A stretch of 64,000 nucleotides of DNA from Pedobacter aquae (GTDB lineage: Bacteria > Bacteroidota > Bacteroidia > Sphingobacteriales > Sphingobacteriaceae). Position 1 is the stretch's first letter; every line of letters starts with the position of its first letter. A program made the position numbers and the translations under genes. The DNA lies in the NCBI RefSeq assembly GCF_008195825.1, contig NZ_CP043329.1, positions 1,550,001 to 1,614,000 on the forward strand, written 5' to 3'. Shown piece by piece: positions 1 to 11,843 of this stretch. The notes beneath the pieces are model-generated. The model did not search any database. It was not told the DNA's origin and was given only the letters and a program-made list of their open reading frames with translations.

Positions 1-799
1 AAAGATAAGCTGGTAATTCGGCATAACTTTTTTGCCCTAAATAATGGATGTTTTTGTTTTTTGGTAAAGTTGCAGGGTCTATTTTAACTACTGGGCCTAT
101 CAAAACAATTTGCCAATCTGGTTTTTCTGTTGCAATGGCTTCAATAAGCTCAATATCAAAACGTTCATCTATTACGCCATAAAAACCAATTTTAGGACCT
201 ACAATTTGTTGTTGGTCTACCGGGTGTGTTTTTATAGTTCTGGCTTTTTGAAAATGCTCTTTTTCTATGCTGCTTGGGAAAGGATGAATGTTAGCATGTA
301 AATGCTTTTTAGCCTCGTACAAAGAATGGCCTCCGGTGAAAATAATATCGGCTCTTTCTATCAGTTTTTTCTCTAAAATTTTTAGCTCTTTTGGCGCAAA
401 TTTAAAAGCTGATAATTCATCCATACAATCGTATATGGTAAGTTTTGGTCTAAATTTATCCGTAAAAGCTAATGCCATTGGGGTATAGTACCAAAAAGCA
501 AAATCTTCTAAATCTTTTTGCGATAAGAAATTACTTAAAAAGCTTGTTAATAAATTATTGATTTCCTCTTCTTCTAAACCTGCTGGCAAATGTGGTGTGC
601 AAACCCATAAGCCGGGCAGTTTATTTTCAACAGAGAAATAAGGTTCATCGGCATCAAAAAATGGTTCCTCTATAAAATAGGTTTTCATTTGTTTGGCAAA
701 CCTGCTTAATAAATGTTGTGGCCTTTGAAATACGAAATCCCATCTTAAATGAGAGAAGCATAGCAAATTTTTCGGTAGTGATTTAGTGATGTTTTTCAT
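1..799 (-). CDS. Glycosyltransferase, partial (3' end outside window)
   Basis: Reading down from an ATG at 799 the frame stays open to base 1, giving about 266 residues without a stop, so the gene runs off the left edge. The protein begins MKNITKSLPKNLLCFSHLRW and continues with F-Q-R-P-Q-H-L-L, the N-terminus of a group of Bacteroidota GT-B glycosyltransferases related to family GT4. Further in are a D-C-M-D-E-L segment, then G-P-K-I-G-F-Y-G-V-I-D-E-R and L-I-G-P, the usual start of the C-terminal Rossmann-like domain that binds the nucleotide sugar. No signal peptide is seen, so it should act in the cytoplasm or at the inner membrane on a polysaccharide or glycolipid. Donor and acceptor cannot be read from the sequence. 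The family is recognised by motif pattern only. Confidence 0.75.
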   Translation of the reverse strand, partial: MKNITKSLPKNLLCFSHLRWDFVFQRPQHLLSRFAKQMKTYFIEEPFFDADEPYFSVENKLPGLWVCTPHLPAGLEEEEINNLLTSFLSNFLSQKDLEDFAFWYYTPMALAFTDKFRPKLTIYDCMDELSAFKFAPKELKILEKKLIERADIIFTGGHSLYEAKKHLHANIHPFPSSIEKEHFQKARTIKTHPVDQQQIVGPKIGFYGVIDERFDIELIEAIATEKPDWQIVLIGPVVKIDPATLPKNKNIHYLGQKSYAELPAYL

Positions 800-1205
800 A
801 ATAAATAGCTGTCATAAGAGGTAGATAATGGTATGGTAAGCATAAATACTATAGTATTTTATCTTAGCATACAGCCGCCAATTTTTAAACGACTGTATTA
901 TAAAATTCAAAGTTTGTGCCGTTAGTGAGATATCAAAAACAATATTACATGCGTTATTAGCTTTCAAGAAGAATATTTAACCTATACAAAACCACTCATT
1001 TACAAGACTTTAATTAGACTATTAATTAGCATCTTTTAGACTATAGTTAAGCATATTAACCGTCTAACTACTTAAAAAAATGGCATTTAAACTATAAACC
1101 AAGTATTTAAGCTTTGGTAAAGCATTTTAAAATAGTACAATTTTAACTACAAGGAATAGAACAAATAGAAGCTGTAGCTATACAATTTCCTTTTTAGATG
1201 ATGAT
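800..1205. other. Intergenic region without a gene
   Basis: About 400 AT-rich bases separate the start of the glycosyltransferase from the end of the GH2 gene. No open frame with coding character is visible on either strand. It should hold the glycosyltransferase promoter. At 830-843 lies GGTATGGTAAGCAT, which nearly matches a site upstream of the secreted GH2 gene (6988-7001, opposite strand). Confidence 0.5.
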
Positions 1206-3047
1206 TTATAAGTTGTTAGAATTTAACAAACCAGCAGCCACATCTAAAGCACCGGTTTTAAAATCAATAATACCATTCTTCTCGTCTTCAATATTGGTAG
1301 CTTGCGTATAAACATCGCCAGCAATTCCTCTTTTTCTTAATTCGGTTTTAAACTGTTTGATAAAAGTTTCTCGCTGTGCGGCATCTTGAGGTCCACCATA
1401 ATCAGCAAAGCCAAAACCACCCCACTCGCTCACCAATAAAGGCACTTGTTTACGGTAAAAAAACGGATCGCCAACTACCAACGGTAAAACTGCTACGTGG
1501 TCTATCTGACCTGAAATTAAACTATCTAGCATTTCTTTCCACTTCTCTAAATCAGCTGTATATAAATGAGCTGTTAATAAATCGCTTTTTAAGCGGCCTT
1601 GATAAGAAATATGTTGCCAACCATCATTATCAACAACTAAAAACTGAGGGTGTTCTATCTGCATAAAATGATACCTATCCATGATGTAATTACGAGTTTC
1701 TATGTTACTGGCAATATCTTGTGCGCCCCAATCCTCATTATACAAACTCCATATCACAACAGATGGATGCGTTTCTATTAAAGCCAGCATCCGATGCAGT
1801 TCTTCTTGATGATTTATACGACTTTTATGGCTAGAACTATGCGGACTAGGTACTTCTACCCAAAGTAAAAGACCAATTTTATCGGCAATTTTATAGATAC
1901 GAGGGTCTACGCCAGCAATATGAATTCTCACCAAGTTACAACCCAGTTCTTTCATGGCATACATATGCCTTTTTATTTCCTCATAAGTAGCAGTACCGGG
2001 CTGATAAAGGATGCCATCTAAATAAATTCTCTGGTTATTGAGGTAAACACAAGAGCCCCGAGCTTCTATTTTCCTCAACCCGAAATGCGTTTCTATTTCT
2101 GCGGCATAACCATGAGTATCTACCAATTGTGCCACCAAGCGGTATAAGTGTGGTGTTACTGGCGACCAATACTTAGCTTCAGGAATTTCCATGACTAACC
2201 TTTGTTGTTTTTCTCCTGCACTTAAGCGTAAAGGAAACTCATCTATAGCAATTGGCTCTTCGCTTTCTTGCTTTTTATGGTAAACTTTAAGTTTGATGGT
2301 GTACAAACCCGGGTCGTGTATGCGAGTAGTGAAATTAAACCTCACCAAATTATCCTCAACAACACTTACCACACCTACTCTAGAGCGTAACCTGTTTCTT
2401 TCTACTGTTTCTAGCCATATACTTCTAACCGCCCCAGTATAAGTTTGATACCAAATGCCGCCTCTTTTGTAAACATGAGATTCTTGTTTCCCTCGGGGGA
2501 TATCTGCATCCATACTAACCGCAATTCTTACCGTAATGCGGTTATTGGCTTGCAAAAGCATCTCATCCAATTCATAAGAAAAAGAGGTGTATTCGCCATA
2601 ATGTATATCCTCACCATCAATAGTTTTTAAATGATGACCGTTTAACCAAACTTGAGTTTCATAACCACAAGCGCCAAAGGTCAATTGCAGTTGCGATGAT
2701 GGATGTATATCTTCTTTAGGCAAAACAGGCTTAGGAAAGCTTCTTTCGTACCATACCACATACTTATCGTACCAACTTACATCAGATTGTAAACCATTTT
2801 TGATATGCTCTTCTACGCTTCCAGGCCATTGGGCGGTATATTTAAAATCATGATTTACATACCAGCTTTCTTGTAAACCTACATTCTCTGGGTCGACAGA
2901 AAATTTCCACTCGCCATCTAATAAAATAAAATGATTTGGACGTATAACTGCTCTTGGCAAAGGACTTATAAAGTTTTCATCTAAGGAGTTTTCATCTTTA
3001 CTTTTTGATAATCCGTAATTAGGGTGTGTAGGGGTTATTTTAATCAT
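1206..3047 (-). CDS. Cytoplasmic glycoside hydrolase family 2 protein (beta-glucuronidase-like)
   Basis: A 613-residue protein with the GH2 order: N-terminal jelly-roll sugar-binding domain (about 35-215), immunoglobulin-like domain (about 220-325) and TIM barrel (about 330-610). The likely acid/base is E438 in Y-N-E-D-W and the nucleophile E541 in S-E-W-G-G. There is no signal peptide, so it should act in the cytoplasm on imported oligosaccharides. The frame can be extended six codons to a TTG at 3065, but the ATG at 3047 is preferred. It is divergent from mannonate dehydratase, 155 bases away, which fits release of glucuronate inside the cell. Beta-glucuronidase is inferred from this context; beta-galactosidase or another GH2 specificity is not excluded. 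Confidence 0.8.
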   Translation of the reverse strand: MIKITPTHPNYGLSKSKDENSLDENFISPLPRAVIRPNHFILLDGEWKFSVDPENVGLQESWYVNHDFKYTAQWPGSVEEHIKNGLQSDVSWYDKYVVWYERSFPKPVLPKEDIHPSSQLQLTFGACGYETQVWLNGHHLKTIDGEDIHYGEYTSFSYELDEMLLQANNRITVRIAVSMDADIPRGKQESHVYKRGGIWYQTYTGAVRSIWLETVERNRLRSRVGVVSVVEDNLVRFNFTTRIHDPGLYTIKLKVYHKKQESEEPIAIDEFPLRLSAGEKQQRLVMEIPEAKYWSPVTPHLYRLVAQLVDTHGYAAEIETHFGLRKIEARGSCVYLNNQRIYLDGILYQPGTATYEEIKRHMYAMKELGCNLVRIHIAGVDPRIYKIADKIGLLLWVEVPSPHSSSHKSRINHQEELHRMLALIETHPSVVIWSLYNEDWGAQDIASNIETRNYIMDRYHFMQIEHPQFLVVDNDGWQHISYQGRLKSDLLTAHLYTADLEKWKEMLDSLISGQIDHVAVLPLVVGDPFFYRKQVPLLVSEWGGFGFADYGGPQDAAQRETFIKQFKTELRKRGIAGDVYTQATNIEDEKNGIIDFKTGALDVAAGLLNSNNL

Positions 3048-3202
3048 GATTTTTATGTTTTCCAATGAAGATTATGTCTAAAATGCTCAATACGTATGCC
3101 ATACCTTAAAGTAGCTCTAAAACAATAATGCCACCGATTGCAATTATTATCTAACATTTTCTATTTTTGAGACTCGAGAATATTTTTTTTTAACAATCAA
3201 TT

Positions 3203-4414
3203 ATGGCATTAGAAAAAACCTGGCGCTGGTTTGGAGCTAAAGATTCTATACAATTATCAGATTTAAAGCAATTTGGCGTAGAAGGTATTGTTACTGCCCT
3301 ACATCATATTAAAGGTGGTGCTGTTTGGCCTATAGATGAAATTTTAAAAGTTAAGCAGGAAATAGAAAGCCATGGTATGCGTTGGAGCGTGGTAGAAAGC
3401 CTTCCTGTTTCTGAAGAAATTAAAATTTGTAGCCCCAAAAGAGCCGAATTGATAGAGAATTATAAAACTTCTTTGCGAAACTTAGCAGCATGCGGTTTGG
3501 ATACGGTTTGCTATAATTTTATGCCGGTGCTAGATTGGGCTCGTACGAGCTTGCATTATACGCATGAAAGCGGAGCAGAATCTATGCTGTACAACCACGA
3601 AACTTTTGCTGCTTTTGATATTTTTATTCTTGCCAGACCTCATGCCGCACAAGACTATCCTATAGAAGTTGTTGAAAAAGCAAAAGCCATTTTTGATGGG
3701 ATGAGTGAGGATGAACAAAACACCCTTGCTTTTAACATCATTGTGGTAACCCAAGGCTTTATTAATGGTACTGTTGATAATGCCGCAACCTTCAAACAGG
3801 ATTTCCTATACTACTTAAGCAGGTATTCGCATATTGATAAAGCTATTTTAAGAGACCATCTATCATTATTTTTGGAAGATGTTTTACCTGTTGCAGAGGA
3901 ATGTGGTATTCAATTATGTATCCACCCAGATGATCCTCCTTTCCCTTTATTAGGTTTACCTAGAATTGCCAGCACCGAAGAAGATTTTGAATGGTTGTTT
4001 AACCAGCATACTTCTTTAAACAATGGCTTAACTTTTTGCAGTGGTTCTTTATCTGTAAGAGAAGATAATGATTTGGTAGCTATTGCTAAACGTTTTGCTG
4101 AGCGTATCCATTTTGTACACCTCAGAAATATTAAAAAACTTGGTGAAAGAAGTTTTTACGAATCGGCACATTTAGATGGTGTGGTTGATATGTATAGCGT
4201 TTTAAAAGTTTTATTAGAAGAACAAAGAAGAAGAATTGCAGAAGGTAGAAAAGATACCCGTATGCCTTTTAGACCAGACCACGGCTTAAAAATATTAGAC
4301 GATTTTAATAAAAAAAGTAATCCCGGTTATCCATTAATTGGGCGTATGAAAGGACTTTGTGAAATTGCAGGCTTAGAAATGGGAATTGAAAAGGGCTTAG
4401 AAGTATGGAGTTGA
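3203..4414 (+). CDS. uxuA: Mannonate dehydratase
   Basis: A 403-residue protein starting MALEKTWRWFGAKDSI, the diagnostic start of UxuA (W-R-W-F-G), with H-H-I-K-G-G and W-P-I-D-E-I following. UxuA removes water from D-mannonate to give 2-keto-3-deoxygluconate, the late step by which glucuronate enters the Entner-Doudoroff route via fructuronate. The TIM-barrel metal ligands fall in C-I-H-P-D-D-P-P (about residue 237), F-C-S-G-S-L, V-H-L-R-N and M-P-F-R-P-D-H-G. Length is normal for the family. It is the only gene of the left half on the plus strand and diverges from the cytoplasmic GH2 gene, so both probably share a regulatory region. UxuB and UxaC are not in the window. Confidence 0.95.
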   Translation: MALEKTWRWFGAKDSIQLSDLKQFGVEGIVTALHHIKGGAVWPIDEILKVKQEIESHGMRWSVVESLPVSEEIKICSPKRAELIENYKTSLRNLAACGLDTVCYNFMPVLDWARTSLHYTHESGAESMLYNHETFAAFDIFILARPHAAQDYPIEVVEKAKAIFDGMSEDEQNTLAFNIIVVTQGFINGTVDNAATFKQDFLYYLSRYSHIDKAILRDHLSLFLEDVLPVAEECGIQLCIHPDDPPFPLLGLPRIASTEEDFEWLFNQHTSLNNGLTFCSGSLSVREDNDLVAIAKRFAERIHFVHLRNIKKLGERSFYESAHLDGVVDMYSVLKVLLEEQRRRIAEGRKDTRMPFRPDHGLKILDDFNKKSNPGYPLIGRMKGLCEIAGLEMGIEKGLEVWS

Positions 4415-6919
<2,505 letters not shown>

Positions 6920-6987
6920 GTTATAAGGCTTTATAATGGTGTGTTTTATAAATGGATTTCAAAAATAGAACTATTAAACTAAAAACC

Positions 6988-7014
6988 ATGCTGTACCATA
7001 CTGCTCTAAAACAT
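6988..7014. promoter_or_regulatory. Possible regulatory site upstream of secreted GH2
   Basis: ATGCTGTACCATAC followed by TGCTCTAAAACA. The 11-mer GCTCTAAAACA and the CCATAC core recur together at 3098-3125, upstream of the cytoplasmic GH2 gene. GTATGGTA-AGCAT also recurs at 830-843. Sharing between two same-strand GH2 promoters suggests a common regulator; the sites are short and this is tentative. Confidence 0.3.
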
Positions 7015-7035
7015 CAGCTAGCTAATATTCTTGAA

Positions 7036-7066
7036 TAAAAAAAGCCTCAGGTTTAAATCCGAGGCT
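7036..7066 (-). terminator. Rho-independent terminator of the susC operon
   Basis: AGCCTCAGGTTTAAATCCGAGGCT (7043-7066) forms a near-perfect stem, and on the minus strand it is followed by a run of seven T residues (7036-7042). It lies 26 bases after the stop of the CBM9-like gene. The identical 24-base palindrome occurs again at 45779-45802. Confidence 0.8.
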
Positions 7067-7091
7067 AACATAAACAACATATCTCCAAATA

Positions 7092-7739
7092 TCATGATGC
7101 AAAAACAAGCTCACCAAAATAGGCTGGTAAATGAAAATTAGGTTCTCTATTTTCTACTTTGTTCCAACAGAAAAAATGAGGATAAGCTAAATCATCACCA
7201 CATTTATAAAAATTAGCTTTACAGTGTTTACCTTTTAAAGTTTGTAATTGGTGATGACTAAAAACTTGTAATGGTAATAAAATCGTAAGCTCCCAGCTGT
7301 AGGGAAGTTTACCATTCTGATCTTGCTTAAAGCTTTTCTGCATTTTTATTTTACGAATATCAGCAGCTAAAATAAACTCTCTGTTATGCTTACTTGTACC
7401 AAACTGGGCTAAACAAGCTCCGTTAGCGTTAAACTCGAAATTATAATAACCACTATCATCAAAAGCTATAAAAAACTCTACGCAGCTGTCACTGTAAACC
7501 GGTTCGTTTGGGTTGGTATACCTTGCTAGATAATCATTCTCCTGTACTTCGTATTTTAAGGCCAACATATTGGCAGTATAAAGTGTAGCCACAGTACATA
7601 AACCTTTATAGTTTGAGTTGGGCCAAACGGTATCGGCTATTTGATGCTTTGTTTGCTGATCTAATGCCGCAGATACAAGCTGTATATCACTTAAAAAATT
7701 AAGTTCTTGTGCTTCTGGTATGACAATCTTTTTAGTCAT
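7092..7739 (-). CDS. Carbohydrate-binding family 9-like protein
   Basis: A 215-residue protein resembling the CBM9-like (DOMON-type beta-sandwich) proteins found alone in many Bacteroidota. Visible landmarks are W-P-N-S-N-Y, L-K-Y-E-V-Q-E, the acidic patch Y-S-D-S-C-V-E-F-F-I and F-E-F-N-A-N-G. No catalytic residues are known for the family and none are claimed. There is no signal peptide, although the genes before it encode exported enzymes, so it may bind a sugar in the cytoplasm or may use a route I cannot see. Its ATG overlaps the stop of the GH20 gene (TAATG), so translation is probably coupled. It is the last gene of the susC operon. Confidence 0.7.
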   Translation of the reverse strand: MTKKIVIPEAQELNFLSDIQLVSAALDQQTKHQIADTVWPNSNYKGLCTVATLYTANMLALKYEVQENDYLARYTNPNEPVYSDSCVEFFIAFDDSGYYNFEFNANGACLAQFGTSKHNREFILAADIRKIKMQKSFKQDQNGKLPYSWELTILLPLQVFSHHQLQTLKGKHCKANFYKCGDDLAYPHFFCWNKVENREPNFHLPAYFGELVFAS

Positions 7740-9394
7740 TACAAACCTTTCTCTTGTTTGGTTAAATCATCTGTACTGGTGCTTTGCTTTTTACGCTGTA
7801 CTGGCCCTTGAAATTCTTGAAATTTCTCTGGCGAAAAAGGATAGAAATAGTACAATCCACTCTCTCCAAAGTATTTCAAATGAACATTTAAACGCTGTTT
7901 AAATAGCGTATAATCTTTAGTATCGGGTTTAACCCATGCCGCTTCTGCCAAAGCTGTAATTCTTGGAAAAAGCATATAATCTAAATGATTTTCTGTAGAG
8001 ATAGACTCTGTCCAGATATTAGCCTGTATACCCTGTACTAGTTTTGCAGCGCCTTCTAAACTTAAAATATCTTGATTAGGGAATTGATAAACCTGCTCTA
8101 TGGTAACAAATTTACCATCCCACTTACGCCCTATTTGATGTTTTTCATCTTGCACAAAATCAAAATACAAAGGCAAACGCGGACATAATACCGTTTTAAA
8201 TCCTTTTGCTAAGGCTTGCTTTAAAACATCAGGCTTGTCATGTCGCCACCAAAAAACAGTAGTTTGTGCAACTGGCAATTTAGAATCTACCACCTCATCC
8301 CAAGCTAAAATTTCATTATCCATTTTTAGGATGCTATCTCCCATCCTGTACAAGAAATGATGTTCTACTTCTTTTAAAGAGGTGAAATTCTTCTCTTTCA
8401 TGAGTTTTTGAACATCGGCATCAACATTCCAATGTTGGTTTCCAAAATGCACTTCATCTGCACCGATATGTATTTTCTGAGAAGGGAAAAGCACATTAAC
8501 TTCTTTCAAAATATCAGTTAAATATTGGTAAGTGCCTTCTTTAGCCGGATTAAAAGTAAATTCTGGATATTTTGGCGAACCACCACCGCTAAATTGTGGG
8601 TAAGCTAAATTAGCCGCTGTAGCATGGCCCGGCATATCTATTTCGGGGATAACTTCTATAAACCTATTGGCTGCATAGGCTATAATTTCTTTAATATCTT
8701 CCTGACTGTAATATTGTGCTTTAGCACTTGCATTACTGTAACTGCCCACACCACCTACTGTTGTTAAACGCGGATATTTCTTAATCTCTATACGCCAGCC
8801 CGGTTGGTCTGTTAAATGCCAGTGAAACTTATTAAGCTTGTAAAAAGCCATCCAATCTAAAATTTGTTTCACCTTTTCTTTACCGAAGAAATGTCTTGAT
8901 TCATCCAGCATCAAACCTCGCCACTCGAAAAAAGCTTTATCTGTAATGTTCCAACAAGAAAGTGCATAAGCGCCGTTGACGTTTTTAGATTGCTTTAATA
9001 CTTGTAATAAACTAGCAGCAGCTCTAAATAAACCTTCTTCTGTAGCAGCGCTAACTTCTACCTTTTGGGCTGTCATTTTTATTTGATAGAGATGGCTCTC
9101 TTTACCTTTTAAAGGAACTAGCTTAAAGCTGATGACATTGTTAAGTGCTGACTTTTTTATCCCTAAACTTAATCCTGTAGCTTTTAAAACCTCATTTTGG
9201 AAGTAATAAGCTGCTTGCGCATTACTTTTCTCATCAGTTTGTATGGCTGTAGCCTGATGAACCAAAAAAGATGCAGCCACCTTTTCATAAGAAAAAGGTT
9301 TTGGGATGATGGCCAAATCATGATCTTGAGCTTCACTGTTTAAGCTAAAGCTGATGAACAAAATGGCAAATAAAAATTTAGCAAGTTGATGCAT
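7739..9394 (-). CDS. Beta-N-acetylhexosaminidase, family GH20
   Basis: A 551-residue protein with a signal peptide (MHQLAKFLFAILFISFSLNS). It has the small alpha/beta GH20b domain (about 28-150) and the GH20 TIM barrel (about 155-500). The catalytic Asp-Glu pair is D313-E314 in H-I-G-A-D-E-V-H-F-G. Other family marks are H-W-H-L-T-D-Q-P-G-W (about 191-200) and D-M-P-G-H. GH20 enzymes remove terminal beta-linked GlcNAc or GalNAc using the substrate's own N-acetyl group as nucleophile. In this operon it would free GalNAc (or GlcNAc from hyaluronan) from oligosaccharides after uronate removal in the periplasm. The short lysine-rich C-terminal tail beyond 515 is unassigned. Confidence 0.92.
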   Translation of the reverse strand: MHQLAKFLFAILFISFSLNSEAQDHDLAIIPKPFSYEKVAASFLVHQATAIQTDEKSNAQAAYYFQNEVLKATGLSLGIKKSALNNVISFKLVPLKGKESHLYQIKMTAQKVEVSAATEEGLFRAAASLLQVLKQSKNVNGAYALSCWNITDKAFFEWRGLMLDESRHFFGKEKVKQILDWMAFYKLNKFHWHLTDQPGWRIEIKKYPRLTTVGGVGSYSNASAKAQYYSQEDIKEIIAYAANRFIEVIPEIDMPGHATAANLAYPQFSGGGSPKYPEFTFNPAKEGTYQYLTDILKEVNVLFPSQKIHIGADEVHFGNQHWNVDADVQKLMKEKNFTSLKEVEHHFLYRMGDSILKMDNEILAWDEVVDSKLPVAQTTVFWWRHDKPDVLKQALAKGFKTVLCPRLPLYFDFVQDEKHQIGRKWDGKFVTIEQVYQFPNQDILSLEGAAKLVQGIQANIWTESISTENHLDYMLFPRITALAEAAWVKPDTKDYTLFKQRLNVHLKYFGESGLYYFYPFSPEKFQEFQGPVQRKKQSTSTDDLTKQEKGL

Positions 9395-9406
9395 GATGTC
9401 TGTATT

Positions 9407-11785
9407 TTATTTAACTGTAAAAACAGCACTTTGTCTAATATCTTCTGAAGAAGAACCCAACATGACTTTAAAATCTCCGGGCTCCACAACACGTTTCATA
9501 TCTCTATTCCAAAGCATCAAATCATCAGAAACGAGTTTAAAAACCAGTTTTTTGGTTTCACCGGGATTAAGATTTACACGTTGAAAGCCTCTTAAATTTT
9601 TCTCGTATGTGGTAACCGTACTTAGTAAATCTCGGGTGTATAATTGTACAACTTCATCTCCTGCTAACGCACCTGTATTGGTAACATCAACACTTACTAT
9701 AACTTCATCTTTAGCAGCTAATTGATTATCTATTTTAATATTGCTGTATTTAAAAGTAGTATAGCTTAAGCCAAAACCAAAAGGATATAACAAGCCTTTT
9801 ACTCTGGCAGATTCACCTTCATCTGTTTGTGCATTGGGTTTGGTTGGGAAATTAAGCGGCAATTGCCCTACAGATTTTGGAAAAGTTAAAGTTAATTTCC
9901 CTCCTGGATTATAGTCGCCAAATAAAACATCGGCAACAGCCAAACCACCTTTTACTCCTGGGTAACCAGCATAAACAATAGCGGGGGCATAACGGTCTAA
10001 CCAATTGATGGTCATGGGTTGCGAACCTGTTAAAACCACCACATAAGGTTTCCCGGTGGCATGAATAGCTTTTGCTAAAGCCATTTGATGACCGGGTAAA
10101 TCTAAAGATGTACGACTTTTATTTTCACCAGCAGTTTTGGTATTTCCGCCCAATACTAAAATGGTTAATTCGGCTTTTTGAGCTTGCTTAACGGCAAAAT
10201 CTATAGCCGCTTGTTCTTCGGTAGTAGGCGCTTCTGGGAAAATTTCGCTCTCTGGCCAATTTTTATCAATTAAAGCACTACCCTCGGCATATAAAACTTT
10301 GGATTTACCTATTTTATTTTGGATACCTTCTAAAATGGTAACACTTGCCGATTTTAGCGGACCATAATGCGTATGCGCATAATCATTATCTTTTGCGTTT
10401 GGACCAATAACTGCTACAGAGGTTAATTTCTTTGAAAGTGGCAAAGCATTATTGCTGTTTTTTAAAAGTACCAAACTTTCTTTTGAAGCCTGTAAAGCAA
10501 TATTTTGATGGCTAAGGTTGTTTACCAATTTTGCACTTTCATCGGCATTTTTAACGTAAGGCTCATCAAACAAACCTAATTTAAATTTAACTCTTAAAAC
10601 ATCTTTCACACGGCTATTGATGGTATCCATCGGGATTTTACCCTCTTTCACCAATTCTCTTAATGAATAAATGATGCTATCTGGCGTTCTAAAAGTTGTT
10701 CTTACATTCATACCAGCCATAAAAGCCTGATAAACGGCCTCTTTCAAATTGGCTGCTACATGGTGTTTATTGTAAAGGTATTCTAGGGCATCGCTATCAC
10801 TCACTACATAACCGGTAAAACCCATATCAGTTCTTAACCTGTCTATTAACCAATATTTACTTCCTGAAACTGGGATGCCGTTATAATCGTTATAAGAACT
10901 CATAACGCCCATGATATTAGCTTCTTTGATTACTTTTCTGAAAGGATATAGTAAAACATCTTCTACTTCACGAGGAGAAACCTGTGGGTCTGTACGGGCC
11001 AAACCTTCCCTAGCACCTTTATTTGCACTATAAACTGCAAAATGCTTTGGTGTTGATGCCGCACCGGCAGCTTGTATACCTTTTGCCATCTCTACACCTA
11101 ACCGAGCGGTTAAATATGGGTCTTCGCCATAAACCTCTTCTAAACGTCCCCAGCGTTGGTCGCGGGCAACATCTAAAATAGGTGCATAAACATTGGTATA
11201 ACCTAAGGCTCTGGCTTCTTTACCAGTAATAACGCCCATTTGGTGTACTAAAGAAGGGTTCCAAGTCATACCCATATTGAGCTGTGTAGGAAAACCTGTA
11301 GCTTCATAAGCTTCTATACCACGGATGCCTTCATTGGTAAAATCTACCGGAATACCTAAACGAGTTTGCTCTATAAAAAAGCGTTGTGTCTCGTTCATAG
11401 CCCATACATGGCGTTTAATATCGGTAACTAAATCTAGTTTGGTTTCTACTTTAGTCCAATTTAAAAAGCCGTTTAAATGTTCGTCAATATTGGCAATGCC
11501 ATCTTTCCAAATCTCGTTTTTCCAATTGGCGGTAGGTAAAGAATCTTTTAATATTCTTTTCCAGCCGTATAAAGTAGCCATCTGATTGGTTTTTTCATTC
11601 AGGTTCATCTGCGAAAGCAAATCGTTAACACGTTCATCAATAGAGCGTTTTTGATCTTCGTAGATGTCTTTTTTACCGTTTTTATTAAGGTCTATCCAAT
11701 CTTTTTTATAAATTTTGAAAGGATTGGTAAAAGAAACCGAAACTGTTAATACGACTAATAATACTGGAAAAAGCTTTTTATTCAT
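9407..11785 (-). CDS. Glycoside hydrolase family 3 protein
   Basis: A 792-residue protein with an N-terminal signal segment (MNKKLFPVLLVVLTVSVSFT), the GH3 TIM-barrel domain (about 50-395), the alpha/beta sandwich domain (about 430-660) and a C-terminal fibronectin-III-like domain (about 700-785). The nucleophile should be D330 in G-Y-V-V-S-D-S-D-A; K-H-F and G-V-M-S-S-Y-N are the expected substrate-binding motifs. Residues 31-44 (D-L-N-K-N-G-K-K-D) resemble a calcium-binding dockerin-like loop. The family includes beta-glucosidases, xylosidases and N-acetylglucosaminidases, and the specificity cannot be read. It is the third enzyme in the operon after GH88, with only 12 bases to GH20. Confidence 0.88.
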   Translation of the reverse strand: MNKKLFPVLLVVLTVSVSFTNPFKIYKKDWIDLNKNGKKDIYEDQKRSIDERVNDLLSQMNLNEKTNQMATLYGWKRILKDSLPTANWKNEIWKDGIANIDEHLNGFLNWTKVETKLDLVTDIKRHVWAMNETQRFFIEQTRLGIPVDFTNEGIRGIEAYEATGFPTQLNMGMTWNPSLVHQMGVITGKEARALGYTNVYAPILDVARDQRWGRLEEVYGEDPYLTARLGVEMAKGIQAAGAASTPKHFAVYSANKGAREGLARTDPQVSPREVEDVLLYPFRKVIKEANIMGVMSSYNDYNGIPVSGSKYWLIDRLRTDMGFTGYVVSDSDALEYLYNKHHVAANLKEAVYQAFMAGMNVRTTFRTPDSIIYSLRELVKEGKIPMDTINSRVKDVLRVKFKLGLFDEPYVKNADESAKLVNNLSHQNIALQASKESLVLLKNSNNALPLSKKLTSVAVIGPNAKDNDYAHTHYGPLKSASVTILEGIQNKIGKSKVLYAEGSALIDKNWPESEIFPEAPTTEEQAAIDFAVKQAQKAELTILVLGGNTKTAGENKSRTSLDLPGHQMALAKAIHATGKPYVVVLTGSQPMTINWLDRYAPAIVYAGYPGVKGGLAVADVLFGDYNPGGKLTLTFPKSVGQLPLNFPTKPNAQTDEGESARVKGLLYPFGFGLSYTTFKYSNIKIDNQLAAKDEVIVSVDVTNTGALAGDEVVQLYTRDLLSTVTTYEKNLRGFQRVNLNPGETKKLVFKLVSDDLMLWNRDMKRVVEPGDFKVMLGSSSEDIRQSAVFTVK

Positions 11786-11843
11786 GATTGAAATCTGTAT
11801 GAAAATAATTCAAACTTATTAAATATTTTAAAAAGAATGAGTT

